From Anaerocolumna xylanovorans DSM 12503 (GTDB lineage: Bacteria > Bacillota > Clostridia > Lachnospirales > Lachnospiraceae): a stretch of DNA of 64,000 nt. The stretch's first letter is position 1. Each line of letters opens with the position of its first letter. Of this stretch, positions 26,945 through 35,391 are shown in pieces. Under the pieces are notes generated by a model. It searched no databases and was not told the origin of the DNA. It saw only the letters and a program-made list of their open reading frames with translations. The stretch spans positions 1,054,001-1,118,000 of the forward strand of contig NZ_FRFD01000003.1 in assembly GCF_900143645.1 (NCBI RefSeq), written 5' to 3'. The position numbers and the translations under genes were made by a program.

Positions 26945-28555
26945 ATGAAGAAATATACTGGAAAATCTGCTTTTCAAGGAATTGCAATCGGTAAGATAAG
27001 GGAACTGAACAAGAGAGAAGCAGTAGTTCGAAGAACACATATAGATGATGTTAATGAAGAAATTGAGCGATTTGTAAATGCAAAAGCAACTGCGGTTGAG
27101 CAATTACAAATCTTGTATGATAAAGCAGTGAAAGAGGTTGGTACAGCGCAGGCTGCAATTTTTGAAATTCATCAAATGATGTTAGAGGATGAAGATTATC
27201 TGGACTCTATCTTTAATATTATTACAAAACAGATGGTAAATGCAGAGTACGCAGTTGCAGCGACAGAAGATCATTTCACGCAAATACTTTCATCCATGGA
27301 TGATGAATATATGCAGGAGCGTGCAGCGGATATAAAGGATATTTCCAAAAGACTTATAAATATATTATCACAGGCAGAAATAGAGCAGGATGGATTTGAT
27401 GAGTCGTGCATTCTGGTAGCGGATGATTTAGCCCCAAGTGAAACAATACAACTGGATAAAGAAAAGGTAATCGCTTTTGTTACAAGAGAAGGTAGTGTCA
27501 ATTCTCATACAGCTATATTGGCTCGTACTATGAATATTCCTGCCGTTGTAAATGTGTGCATTCCACAAAATGTAGATGGAGAAACAGGAATTGTTGATGG
27601 AAAAATTGGAGCTATATTTGTTTCACCTGAGAAAGAAATATTATATCAATATCAAGAAGAGAAGATTAAACTAGAAAGACATAAAAAGTTATTGCAGGAA
27701 TTGAAGGGAAAAGAAACCGTAACCACATCGGGGAAAAAAATTAAGCTGTATGCAAATATCGGAAGCGTTGAAGATGTTGGAAGTGTTCTTCAAAATGATG
27801 CAGAAGGCGTGGGCCTTTTTCGCAGTGAATTCTTATATCTCCAGGAAAATCATTATCCAACGGAAGAAGAACAATTTAATTCATACCGAACTGTAGCAGA
27901 AATGATGGGAAGAAAAAAAGTTATTATTCGAACATTAGATATAGGTGCTGATAAGCAAATAGATTATTTTAATTTAAAAAAAGAGGAAAATCCGGCGCTG
28001 GGTTTCCGCGCAATCCGTATTTGCCTGACAAGAGAAGATATTTTTAAGACACAGCTTCGAGCAATTTATAGAGCCAGTGCATTTGGTAATATTTCAATTA
28101 TGATTCCTATGATAACCTCAAAATGGGAAGTAGATAAAGTTAAGGAGATCATTTGTGGGGTAAAAAATGAATTAAGTTCAGATGGTATACCATTTGGAAT
28201 CGTTGAATTTGGAATTATGATTGAAACTCCCGCTGCTGTTATGATTTCAGAGGTATTAGCAGAACAGGTTGATTTTTTTAGTATTGGAACAAATGATCTC
28301 ACACAGTATACACTAGCCATCGACAGACAGAATCCTTCCTTAGATAGATTCTATGATTCACATCATCCTGCAATTTTAAGAATGCTGCAAATGACAATTG
28401 AGAATGGGCATAAAGGTGGTGCATGGGTTGGTATCTGTGGTGAACTTGGTGCAGACGTTGAGGTAACCGAGCAGCTTATTAAAATGGGAATTGATGAAAT
28501 TTCTGTATCACCATCTATGGTATTCCCGTTAAGGGAAAAAATCAGAAGCTTATAA
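26945..28555 (+). CDS. PTS Enzyme I, module 2
   Basis: PEP-dependent phosphotransferase of 536 residues. The start MKKYTGKSAFQGIAIGKI aligns with the other two Enzyme I proteins, and AAAAGGGG precedes it; an in-frame ATG directly after the HPr stop (26834) would add 37 residues without homology. The phospho-His is in SVNSHTAILART. PEP-site motifs GVGLFRSEF, DIGADKQ, GTNDLTQYTLAIDRQN and GICGELGAD are intact. A 117-base stretch near its 5' end (27041-27157) recurs with about six differences at 39296-39412. Confidence 0.95.
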   Translation: MKKYTGKSAFQGIAIGKIRELNKREAVVRRTHIDDVNEEIERFVNAKATAVEQLQILYDKAVKEVGTAQAAIFEIHQMMLEDEDYLDSIFNIITKQMVNAEYAVAATEDHFTQILSSMDDEYMQERAADIKDISKRLINILSQAEIEQDGFDESCILVADDLAPSETIQLDKEKVIAFVTREGSVNSHTAILARTMNIPAVVNVCIPQNVDGETGIVDGKIGAIFVSPEKEILYQYQEEKIKLERHKKLLQELKGKETVTTSGKKIKLYANIGSVEDVGSVLQNDAEGVGLFRSEFLYLQENHYPTEEEQFNSYRTVAEMMGRKKVIIRTLDIGADKQIDYFNLKKEENPALGFRAIRICLTREDIFKTQLRAIYRASAFGNISIMIPMITSKWEVDKVKEIICGVKNELSSDGIPFGIVEFGIMIETPAAVMISEVLAEQVDFFSIGTNDLTQYTLAIDRQNPSLDRFYDSHHPAILRMLQMTIENGHKGGAWVGICGELGADVEVTEQLIKMGIDEISVSPSMVFPLREKIRSL

Positions 28556-28576
28556 ATATATTATGATCTCCGCCTC

Positions 28577-28690
28577 AAAAGGTCAGACTTTCACACTGGG
28601 ACGGCAATTTACACAAAGCATAAAGACTCATGCACTGGTTCCAAGGCGCATTCGTTCTTTCTGCTTTGTGTAAATTGCCTGTAAACATAT
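28577..28690 (+). repeat. Palindromic interspersed repeat, copy P2
   Basis: The tail AAAAGGTCAGACTTTCACAC plus TGGGACGG is followed by a long imperfect stem (28603-28679) whose arms begin GGCAATTTACACAAAGCA and end TGCTTTGTGTAAATTGCC. Same family as copies at 39410 and 50593. It lies between Enzyme I and the secreted esterase gene and could also end transcription of module 2. Confidence 0.8.
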
Positions 28691-28736
28691 AGTTTTTGTA
28701 AGATGCGGTTTTTAATTTTCATATAAATCTACTTCT

Positions 28737-28778
28737 TTTCTCACAAATTTCACACATTTTCACATTATGGTTAAATAA
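28737..28778 (+). promoter_or_regulatory. Direct-repeat promoter element, copy B
   Basis: TTTCTCACA (28737), TTTCACACA (28748) and TTTCACA (28758) are spaced 11 and 10 bases apart, followed by ATGGTTAAATAAT as at copy A. It precedes the Ig-domain carboxylesterase gene by about 55 bases. It is probably bound by the OmpR-type regulator encoded at 6624. Confidence 0.65.
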
Positions 28779-28831
28779 TCCAAATTCTATTAGATTAGCA
28801 TTTATAAAAAATTAAGCAGGAGGTATTAATA

Positions 28832-30631
28832 GTGAAAAAAAGTAATTTTTCAAAAACTTTGTGTGTAGTCATATGTATCTTAATTGCATTACTTCAGGTT
28901 ACAGATATTCAGGCTGCTCCTAAGGAAAAGCTAAATAAGACAACCGCAACTTTAGAAGTAGGTAAAACCGTTACACTTAAGGTTTTAAATACTAAAAAAA
29001 GTATTAGCTGGTCCAGTAAAAATGAAAAAATCGCAACGGTATCCGGTAAAGGTAAGGTAAAAGGGATAAAGGCAGGAACAACTACAGTATCAGCCAAATT
29101 CGGTAAGAAAACCTTATCCTGTAAAATTACAGTAAAGAAATCAAACGAACAAAGTTCAAATAACACAAGTAGTAATTCTGAACAGACAGAAGGAGTTGTA
29201 AAAACAACAGCAGGTCTTGTACAGGGAACAGATAATGATGGTATTTATACATATCTCGGGGTTCCTTATGCAGAAGCAACAGAGCGATTTGTCCCTGCAG
29301 GTAAAGTTAAACCTTGGAATGGAATTCGTATGGCAAACACTTATGGCCCAATGTCACCGCAGGGTGCCATTCTCGGAATGCCGGTAAATAATGATGAGAC
29401 CGGAACAGATAATAATTGTCAAAATCTTAATATTTGGACTCCCGGAACAGGCGATGGACAGAAACGCCCGGTTATGGTATGGCTGCATGGCGGTGGATTC
29501 TCTACAGGAACAGCCAATAATACTATGAATGATGGAAAGAATCTAAGCCAAAGCGGTGATGTTGTGGTGGTATCTGTGAATCATCGTTTGAATGTATTTG
29601 GGCATCTGGATCTGTCTGCTTATGGTGAGAAATATAAATATTCCGGAAACGTTGGACTTACCGACATTGTTGCGGCATTAAAATGGATTCAGGATAATAT
29701 TGAAGCGTTTGGTGGTGATCCGGGTAATGTTACTGTCTTCGGGCAGTCCGGTGGTGGTGCGAAAGTGCTTTCCCTGATGACCAGCCCATATGCAAAGGGA
29801 CTTTTCCAAAAAGGAATCGTAGAAAGCGGAGCAACAGAAACCATGGGTGTTACGTTCTCCACAAAGGAAGAAAGCAAAACATTAACAGGACATATATTGG
29901 AGAATCTTGGTATTACAGCTGATAACATTGAAAAACTCCAAAAGGTTTCTACCAGTGATCTGCAGGCAGCTTCTACCAAAGCATTGCAGGATACTGCCAA
30001 TACCTATAAAATTCCTGCAGCTTTTACCGATGATTATGCCATGGAATGGGGACCGGTTATTGATGGAGATTATATGCCTACCAATCCGGTAACAAAAGAC
30101 GGCTTTGCCGATGCCGGAAAGGATATCCCTCTTCTTATAGGAAGCAATTTGAATGAGTGGACAACTTTTGTTCCAACCTCAGCTCACACGAATATGACAG
30201 AGGAAGAAAGAAACGCATTTGCACAGGCTTATCCTAATGAGGATGCATCCGGAGCAGAAAATGTAGATACCTTTATCCGCTTGCCGATGCTAAAGATTAT
30301 GTCACATAAGACAGATCAAGGCGGAGCACCTGTTTATGCCTATGTATTTACGTGGCAAGGTGCTATGGGAGGCTCTTCTCATGGTGCAGAAATTCCATTT
30401 GTGTTTGATAATGTAAGTGGTGATGCCGATACACTGAAACTGGCTAAAACAGTCAGTCAGGCATGGATTAATTTTGCACGAAATGGCATTCCGGGAGCGG
30501 ATGGACTTCCTGATTGGAAGCCGTATACAAGGGAACAAGGAGCAACTATGCTGCTGGATACCCAATCCGAACTGGTATATAACCATGATGCAGAGCTGAT
30601 GCACCTTTTAGAACCTGATTATATATATTAG
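28832..30631 (+). CDS. Secreted carboxylesterase with N-terminal Ig-like (BIG2) domain
   Basis: A 599-residue exported type-B carboxylesterase. Residues 1-29 are a signal peptide ending near IQAAPK. A BIG2 Ig-like domain (about 32-103) contains SISWSSKNEKIATVSGKGKV. A Ser/Asn-rich linker leads to the esterase (about 120-599): oxyanion region WLHGGGFSTG, nucleophile Ser in VFGQSGGGAKV, acid Glu in GSNLNEWTTF and His in SSHGAEIPFVF. The GTG start at 28832 follows GGAGG by eight bases. Ig domains usually hold enzymes at the cell surface. The first 100 residues recur nearly unchanged at 39843 on a different catalytic domain. Likely removes acyl groups from glycosides outside the cell. Confidence 0.92.
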   Translation: MKKSNFSKTLCVVICILIALLQVTDIQAAPKEKLNKTTATLEVGKTVTLKVLNTKKSISWSSKNEKIATVSGKGKVKGIKAGTTTVSAKFGKKTLSCKITVKKSNEQSSNNTSSNSEQTEGVVKTTAGLVQGTDNDGIYTYLGVPYAEATERFVPAGKVKPWNGIRMANTYGPMSPQGAILGMPVNNDETGTDNNCQNLNIWTPGTGDGQKRPVMVWLHGGGFSTGTANNTMNDGKNLSQSGDVVVVSVNHRLNVFGHLDLSAYGEKYKYSGNVGLTDIVAALKWIQDNIEAFGGDPGNVTVFGQSGGGAKVLSLMTSPYAKGLFQKGIVESGATETMGVTFSTKEESKTLTGHILENLGITADNIEKLQKVSTSDLQAASTKALQDTANTYKIPAAFTDDYAMEWGPVIDGDYMPTNPVTKDGFADAGKDIPLLIGSNLNEWTTFVPTSAHTNMTEEERNAFAQAYPNEDASGAENVDTFIRLPMLKIMSHKTDQGGAPVYAYVFTWQGAMGGSSHGAEIPFVFDNVSGDADTLKLAKTVSQAWINFARNGIPGADGLPDWKPYTREQGATMLLDTQSELVYNHDAELMHLLEPDYIY

Positions 30632-30654
30632 TGCTAAAAAAAATCTGTCCTCCA

Positions 30655-30720
30655 AGAAACTTGGTACGGACAGACTGAAGGAAAACTTTAAAGCAGGCAG
30701 ATTGAACGCCTGCTTTTTTA
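30655..30720 (+). terminator. Two hairpins ending the secreted esterase gene
   Basis: A first stem at about 30652-30678 (CTGTCC..GGACAG with CCAAG/CTTGG) is followed by AAAGCAGGC (30691-30699) pairing with GCCTGCTTT (30708-30716) and a T-run. The second is a clear terminator. A short TTTCTCACATTTTCA at 30722 resembles half of the regulator repeat but lacks the rest. Confidence 0.75.
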
Positions 30721-30927
30721 TTTTCTCACATTTTCAACTTTCCCTTTTTCAGAATCGAAAAGTCGTTATATAGATTATAATCTATTAGTACATTTAATAA
30801 AAATTTTCTTAAAGTGGGAAATCAAAAAAACTGCAAGCGTAAAATATGTATAATTGGAAAAGGAAATCAGGGTACTGCATTGTATATTATGCTGTTTTTT
30901 ACGAATAAAATTTGGCTAAAATGTCTC

Positions 30928-30956
30928 TTGACGATAAAGCAATCATTTTGTATGAT
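30928..30956 (+). promoter_or_regulatory. Promoter of PTS module 3
   Basis: TTGACG at 30928-30933 and TATGAT at 30951-30956 with a 17-base spacer, ten bases ahead of the RAT site. A 91-codon frame overlapping here (30814-31089) is judged spurious. Confidence 0.75.
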
Positions 30957-30965
30957 ATTAAACAA

Positions 30966-30992
30966 GGATTGTTACTCTCAAGAGGCATTACC
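30966..30992 (+). promoter_or_regulatory. RAT antiterminator site 1, module 3
   Basis: GGATTGTTACTCTCAAGAGG continuing CATTACC matches the LicT/SacT-type RAT consensus closely. Its TCTCAAGA (30976-30983) can instead pair with TCTTGGGA (31024-31031), which is followed by eight T residues, forming the competing terminator. Confidence 0.8.
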
Positions 30993-31039
30993 GCTACAGT
31001 TGTTATGGCTGAGGTTGTGCGTATCTTGGGATTTTTTTT
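30976..31039 (+). terminator. Leader terminator competing with RAT site 1
   Basis: Outer stem TCTCAAGA/TCTTGGGA (one wobble) around a bulged inner stem, then T8 at 31032-31039. Located just upstream of the antiterminator gene. Confidence 0.6.
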
Positions 31040-31063
31040 GTTGGATGGGGGGAAATCTTAGAA

Positions 31064-31912
31064 ATGATTGTCTTGAAGAAAATCAATAACAATGTTGCCA
31101 TTTGCGAAGATAGCAATCATAAAGAGCTGATTGCCTTTGGTAAAGGGATTGGATTTCCACCAACGCCCTACGAGTTGACGGATTTAAGCAAAATTGATCG
31201 AACCTTTTATGATGTCAGCAACCAGTACATATCTCTTTTGAATGATATTCCTTATGAGATTATTCAGTTTACTGCACGTCAGATACTAGAAATTCAAGAT
31301 GAATTGCCCTATGATACAAATTCTAATCTAATGTTGACTCTGTCAGACCATATCGCTTTCGCAATTGAGAGAGTCAAAAAAGGGATATATATAAGAATGC
31401 CATCGATTTATGAGCTGGAAATGAATTATCCCATAGAAGTGAACATTGGAAGAAAATTTATATCTGAAATCTTACAGGAATTCAAGATTAAACTTCCAAA
31501 AAGTGAAGCCCAGGGTATTGCCATGCATTTCATCAATGCCCAGAATTACTCGCTGAGAGAAGAACCCGCCTATGTCAAGCAGCTCGAGCAGCATTACGAA
31601 GAAATACTGCAGCAGACCGTATGCATTATCGAACAGGAAATGGGCATTCAAGTACGGCAGGATACGTTTAATTATATTCGTTTTGCTACTCATATCCAAT
31701 ATCTTTTAAAACGTATTTACGAACAGAAGTATATTGACAGCAATAATTTGCAAATGTATAAGACCCTTCAATTTGAGTTTCAGGAGATATCGGACTGCGT
31801 AGATAAAATTTGCGATTATTATAAAAACACCTGGTCGTTAAAGGTACCCGATGAAGAAAAACTTTATTTGATTATACACATCAATCGTGTGTGCAGCAAA
31901 AACGTTCAATAA
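31064..31912 (+). CDS. BglG/LicT-family antiterminator, module 3
   Basis: A 282-residue RNA-binding antiterminator. The CAT domain starts MIVLKKINNNVAICEDSN with FGKGIGFPP. PRD1 has LSDHIAFAIER and IAMHFINA; PRD2 has FATHIQYLLKRI and LIIHINRV, so all four regulatory His are present. RAT-like sites lie both before this gene and between it and the EIIBC gene, so it should control both its own expression and the transport genes. GGGGGGAAA is the ribosome site. Confidence 0.93.
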   Translation: MIVLKKINNNVAICEDSNHKELIAFGKGIGFPPTPYELTDLSKIDRTFYDVSNQYISLLNDIPYEIIQFTARQILEIQDELPYDTNSNLMLTLSDHIAFAIERVKKGIYIRMPSIYELEMNYPIEVNIGRKFISEILQEFKIKLPKSEAQGIAMHFINAQNYSLREEPAYVKQLEQHYEEILQQTVCIIEQEMGIQVRQDTFNYIRFATHIQYLLKRIYEQKYIDSNNLQMYKTLQFEFQEISDCVDKICDYYKNTWSLKVPDEEKLYLIIHINRVCSKNVQ

Positions 31913-31925
31913 GAAAAATATAACC

Positions 31926-31959
31926 GGATTGTAACCCCGTAACGTTAGGGGGCATGACC
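31926..31959 (+). promoter_or_regulatory. RAT antiterminator site 2, module 3
   Basis: GGATTGTAACCCCG...GGGGGCATGACC keeps the ends of RAT site 1 (GGATTGT-AC and GGCAT-ACC) with a longer, self-complementary middle. It overlaps the left arm of the terminator that follows. It is placed before EIIBC, like the second site of classical bgl operons. Confidence 0.65.
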
Positions 31960-32007
31960 TTTCAGTGTGTGCAGTGCTATTACTGTATCCATGAAAGGTC
32001 TTTTTTT
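31956..32007 (+). terminator. Terminator competing with RAT site 2
   Basis: GACCTTTCA (31956-31964) pairs perfectly with TGAAAGGTC (31992-32000), followed by seven T residues. Confidence 0.8.
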
Positions 32008-32107
32008 GTGTTCATGGAGGACGGTCGCTCAAATGTCCGCGGCGTTTGAAGGATGCTGCTCTTTGGAATAAATAAAAATACAAGGTAATTACTAGAGGAG
32101 GATTTTT

Positions 32108-33478
32108 ATGGATTATTCAATAACCGCTAAAGAAATTTTAGAAAAAGTTGGCGGCGAAACAAACATTGTCAGTGCCAGCCATTGTATGACCCGCTTGCGT
32201 CTGATTCTGAAGGATGAGAGTATTGTCCACGACGAAGAGGTTAAGGCTATTAAGGGGGTTGCCGGTGTGATGAAGAAAGCTGGACAGTACCAGATCGTCA
32301 TCGGTAATGATGTGGCAAATTGTTTTAAGGTGTTTATTAAGTTGGGAAACTTTGATAATCAGCCCGGTAGTGCACCTGCTCCTAAGAAAGGCGGAAACCC
32401 TGTTTCTGTTGTACTGGATGCTATTTCCGGCTCCATGTCCCCGGTTATTCCTGCTATTATCGGCGCCGGTATGATTAAGGTTCTGATTATTATTCTCGGA
32501 TGGTTCATCAATTCCGATAACCAGACTATGCAGCTTCTTAATGTAATTGGTGACAGCGCCTTTTATTTCCTGCCGATCCTGGTTGGCTATTCTGCGGGAA
32601 GGAAGTTTGGTGCAAATCCTGTTCTGGTCGCTACTGTTATAGCCGTGTTAATTCACCCTAATTTTACAGCCCTCGTGGCAAGTGGATTGCCTACCGTTCA
32701 CTTTCTGGGAATTCCCGTCACTGTGGCGAGCTACTCATCAACCGTTATTCCAGCTATTTTGACGGCGTGGGTGATGTCTTACATTGAACGGGGAGTGGAA
32801 AAGATTACTCCTGCTTTCACAAAGAACTTCCTCAAGCCTATGCTGATTATAATTATTTCAGCTCCTGTTGCGTTCCTCCTCTTGGGACCGTTGGGAACAA
32901 TCATCGGCAATGGTCTTGCAGCAGTTCTGGTAGCAATTCAGTCCCATGCCAGTATTGCAGCCTACGTTATTATGGCAGCGGCTATGCCGTTCATTGTCAT
33001 GACAGGTATGCACTGGGCTTTCGTTCCTTTGGTAATAGCCGCACTGGGAACCCCTGCTGGTGAAACCTTGATGCTCCCGGCTATGCTCATCAGCAACCTG
33101 GCACAGGGTGCTGCATGTCTTGCTGTTGCAATCAAGTCCAAGAACGGTAATTTAAAGCAGCTTGCAGCTTCCTCCAGTGTATCCGCTTTGTTTGCCGGTG
33201 TCACTGAACCCGGCCTTTATGGTGTGACTATGCCCCTGAAAAAACCCTTGATAGCACTATGCATCTCTAGCGGTATCACAGGCCTTTTCGCAGGAATTAT
33301 GAAGGTATCCGCAAGTTCCTTCGCCTCTCCTTCTTTACTCTCCCTGCCTATCTTTGTCAGCACTCAGAAGGCTAACAACTTCATTATGACAATTGTTACG
33401 GCTGTGATTGCAATTGTGCTGACCTTTGTCATGACCTGGATAATGGGCTTTAAGGATACAACCTCTACTGAGAAATAA
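32108..33478 (+). CDS. PTS beta-glucoside-type EIIBC, module 3
   Basis: A 456-residue permease. The EIIB domain (1-80) carries the phospho-Cys in SASHCMTRLRLIL. The EIIC part (about 100-450) has roughly ten membrane spans with TGMHWAFVPL and GVTEPGLYGV, landmarks of the glucose/beta-glucoside superfamily. No duplicated EIIB is present, in contrast to module 1. Codon use here is visibly richer in G and C than in modules 1 and 2. AGGAGG precedes the ATG. Confidence 0.94.
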   Translation: MDYSITAKEILEKVGGETNIVSASHCMTRLRLILKDESIVHDEEVKAIKGVAGVMKKAGQYQIVIGNDVANCFKVFIKLGNFDNQPGSAPAPKKGGNPVSVVLDAISGSMSPVIPAIIGAGMIKVLIIILGWFINSDNQTMQLLNVIGDSAFYFLPILVGYSAGRKFGANPVLVATVIAVLIHPNFTALVASGLPTVHFLGIPVTVASYSSTVIPAILTAWVMSYIERGVEKITPAFTKNFLKPMLIIIISAPVAFLLLGPLGTIIGNGLAAVLVAIQSHASIAAYVIMAAAMPFIVMTGMHWAFVPLVIAALGTPAGETLMLPAMLISNLAQGAACLAVAIKSKNGNLKQLAASSSVSALFAGVTEPGLYGVTMPLKKPLIALCISSGITGLFAGIMKVSASSFASPSLLSLPIFVSTQKANNFIMTIVTAVIAIVLTFVMTWIMGFKDTTSTEK

Positions 33479-33530
33479 ATTTTATCAGATGAACAGTATA
33501 AATGAAATGCTATATGAAAGGATGCATAGT

Positions 33531-35279
33531 ATGAAAAAATTGTTAAAGCAACTCATGGCTGTGGTACTTGTATTTTCAATGATTATTTCTATGGGAACCA
33601 TATCCAAAAATGCAAGTGCAGCAGCAAAGATGGAATTAAGTTCATCAAAAGTTACAGTGAAAGTTGGAGAAACTAAGGAAGTGACATTGAAGAATTCCCC
33701 AAAAGGAACAAAGGTTTCTAATGAAAAGCAAGCCGTGATGCCTGCTGTCGTTACATTGGACCGTGGTTCCATTATGGGCTACAATGACAACGGTATCTAT
33801 GCCTTTAAGGGTGTCTCTTATGGTACTTATGACCGTTTCAAGTATGCCACTGCTACGAAAGCTTATGGTACTGCTGAGCGGCCTAGTTTCGCACTGACGA
33901 ATGGTTCGGTTTCACCTCAGAGCAATACCCAGACCAAATATTCTAACTGGGCAGCAGCGGCAGCTTTCATGACACCTTCTGAATCTGATATGTTCAGTAC
34001 CGAGAGTGAGTGCCTCAACTTGAATGTATGGACCAGCTCTCTGAACAAGAAAGCCAAAAAACCGGTTCTGGTATTTATGCACGGTGGCGGCTTGCAGAAC
34101 GGCGGAGCTTTGGAATTAAAGACTTATGATGGTAAGTACTTTGCTGATTACACTAATTGCGTATTCGTATCCGTGAATGCCCGCCTGAATTATGTAGGCT
34201 ATTTAGATCTTACTGCTATCGGTGGTGACGCCAACCTTGGTGTTGCTGATATGACCCTGTCTTTGAAATGGGTTAAAGATAATATTTCAAAATTTGGCGG
34301 TGACCCTAGCAACGTTACTATTATGGGTCAGTCCGGTGGTGGAACAAAGGTAAGTGCTCTGGCCTCTGCTCCCGCTGCGCAGGGATTGTTCAGCAAGGTT
34401 GTTAACGCCAGCGGTGGCAGCGCCAGTGGTGTAACACCTGAAACTGCGGCTAAAACTGCCAACACCTTAGCTGACTATGTCAGAAGTAATATAAAGGATA
34501 TGAAAAATGCTACCGACAAGCAGGTATTTCAGTATCTGCAGAATGCCGACTATGATGAACTTGTTGATATTTGCACAGTTGCCAAAGTAAGCTATGGTTT
34601 GACTACAGGATCTCCATATTTCCAGTCGAATTTCTATGACGAAGATGGAAGCCTTAACGATATTGCTTCCCAATACACCTATATGATTGGTTCTGTATGG
34701 GCAGAAATGGGTGGTCATAATTCTGCTGATGCGGTGCTGGGCGACTGGGGTCAGGGTGGCGCCAAGCCAAATGATGCCAAAGGTAACATCTCCATGGAAC
34801 AACGTGAAAAAATTATGAAAACTCAGTTGGGTGACAACTACGATAAGGCATCGAAACTCTTTAAAAAAGCCTATCCAGGTCATGACATTTATGATTTGCG
34901 TTCGCTTGTATCCTTTGCCGGCATGAATATGACGGCTAGTGCTGCTAAATCCGCTCCTGCAGTGTATGAATATCTTGTTGCCTACGAGATGCCTTATTTT
35001 GGCGGTATGACGATGACTCACACCGGCGATCTGGGATTCTGGTTCCATTCTATCGATTCGGTAGCTTACCAGATTGAAGGAGATGAAGTGAACGCCCATA
35101 AGTTGGCCGATACCATGGCTTCTGCTCTGGCAGCATTTTGCGCTACAGGGAATCCGTCCACTCCTAAACTGACCTGGAAGCCTTATACTACGGATGCTCC
35201 ACGCACCATGGTGTTCGATGACAAAAGTGTCTGCAAAGATAGCACCTACGACGACGCACTCCAGAAAATACTTCAATAA
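33531..35279 (+). CDS. Secreted carboxylesterase with truncated Ig-like domain, inside PTS module 3
   Basis: A 582-residue exported type-B carboxylesterase. The signal peptide covers about 1-30 (ending NASAAAK). Residues 32-65 look like only the first half of a BIG2 domain (MELSSSKVTVKVGETKEVTL) before the esterase begins. Catalytic motifs are FMHGGGLQNGG, the Ser in IMGQSGGGTKV, a Glu in GSVWAEMGG and a His in MTHTGDLGFWFHS, where the usual GAE is GDL. The ATG at 33531 follows AAAGGA by about ten bases. It sits between EIIBC and GH1 in one operon, so deacylation outside is genetically tied to uptake and phospho-hydrolysis. Confidence 0.9.
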   Translation: MKKLLKQLMAVVLVFSMIISMGTISKNASAAAKMELSSSKVTVKVGETKEVTLKNSPKGTKVSNEKQAVMPAVVTLDRGSIMGYNDNGIYAFKGVSYGTYDRFKYATATKAYGTAERPSFALTNGSVSPQSNTQTKYSNWAAAAAFMTPSESDMFSTESECLNLNVWTSSLNKKAKKPVLVFMHGGGLQNGGALELKTYDGKYFADYTNCVFVSVNARLNYVGYLDLTAIGGDANLGVADMTLSLKWVKDNISKFGGDPSNVTIMGQSGGGTKVSALASAPAAQGLFSKVVNASGGSASGVTPETAAKTANTLADYVRSNIKDMKNATDKQVFQYLQNADYDELVDICTVAKVSYGLTTGSPYFQSNFYDEDGSLNDIASQYTYMIGSVWAEMGGHNSADAVLGDWGQGGAKPNDAKGNISMEQREKIMKTQLGDNYDKASKLFKKAYPGHDIYDLRSLVSFAGMNMTASAAKSAPAVYEYLVAYEMPYFGGMTMTHTGDLGFWFHSIDSVAYQIEGDEVNAHKLADTMASALAAFCATGNPSTPKLTWKPYTTDAPRTMVFDDKSVCKDSTYDDALQKILQ

Positions 35280-35290
35280 CTAAATGAACT

Positions 35291-35328
35291 ATCTGCATTA
35301 CCGGCCATTTCTGGCCGGTAATGCAGAT
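35291..35328 (+). terminator. Strong hairpin between esterase and GH1
   Basis: ATCTGCATTACCGGCCA (35291-35307) pairs perfectly with TGGCCGGTAATGCAGAT (35312-35328) around a four-base loop. No T-run follows, so it is likely an mRNA-stability or partial attenuation element. Confidence 0.7.
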
Positions 35329-35391
35329 AAATCCAAGTCACGTTTTAGTGACAAGGGTTTTCTATTATAAAGTCGAAAGGAGCAATAAAAT

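Noticed and set aside
30814..31089. 91-codon frame ahead of the module 3 antiterminator
   Set aside because: It covers the promoter, RAT site and leader terminator, which explain the sequence better; Cys/Trp-rich composition looks random.
34467..35276. 269-codon frame on the minus strand
   Set aside because: Lies wholly inside the secreted carboxylesterase on the opposite strand; that gene has full catalytic motifs and a signal peptide, so this is a shadow.
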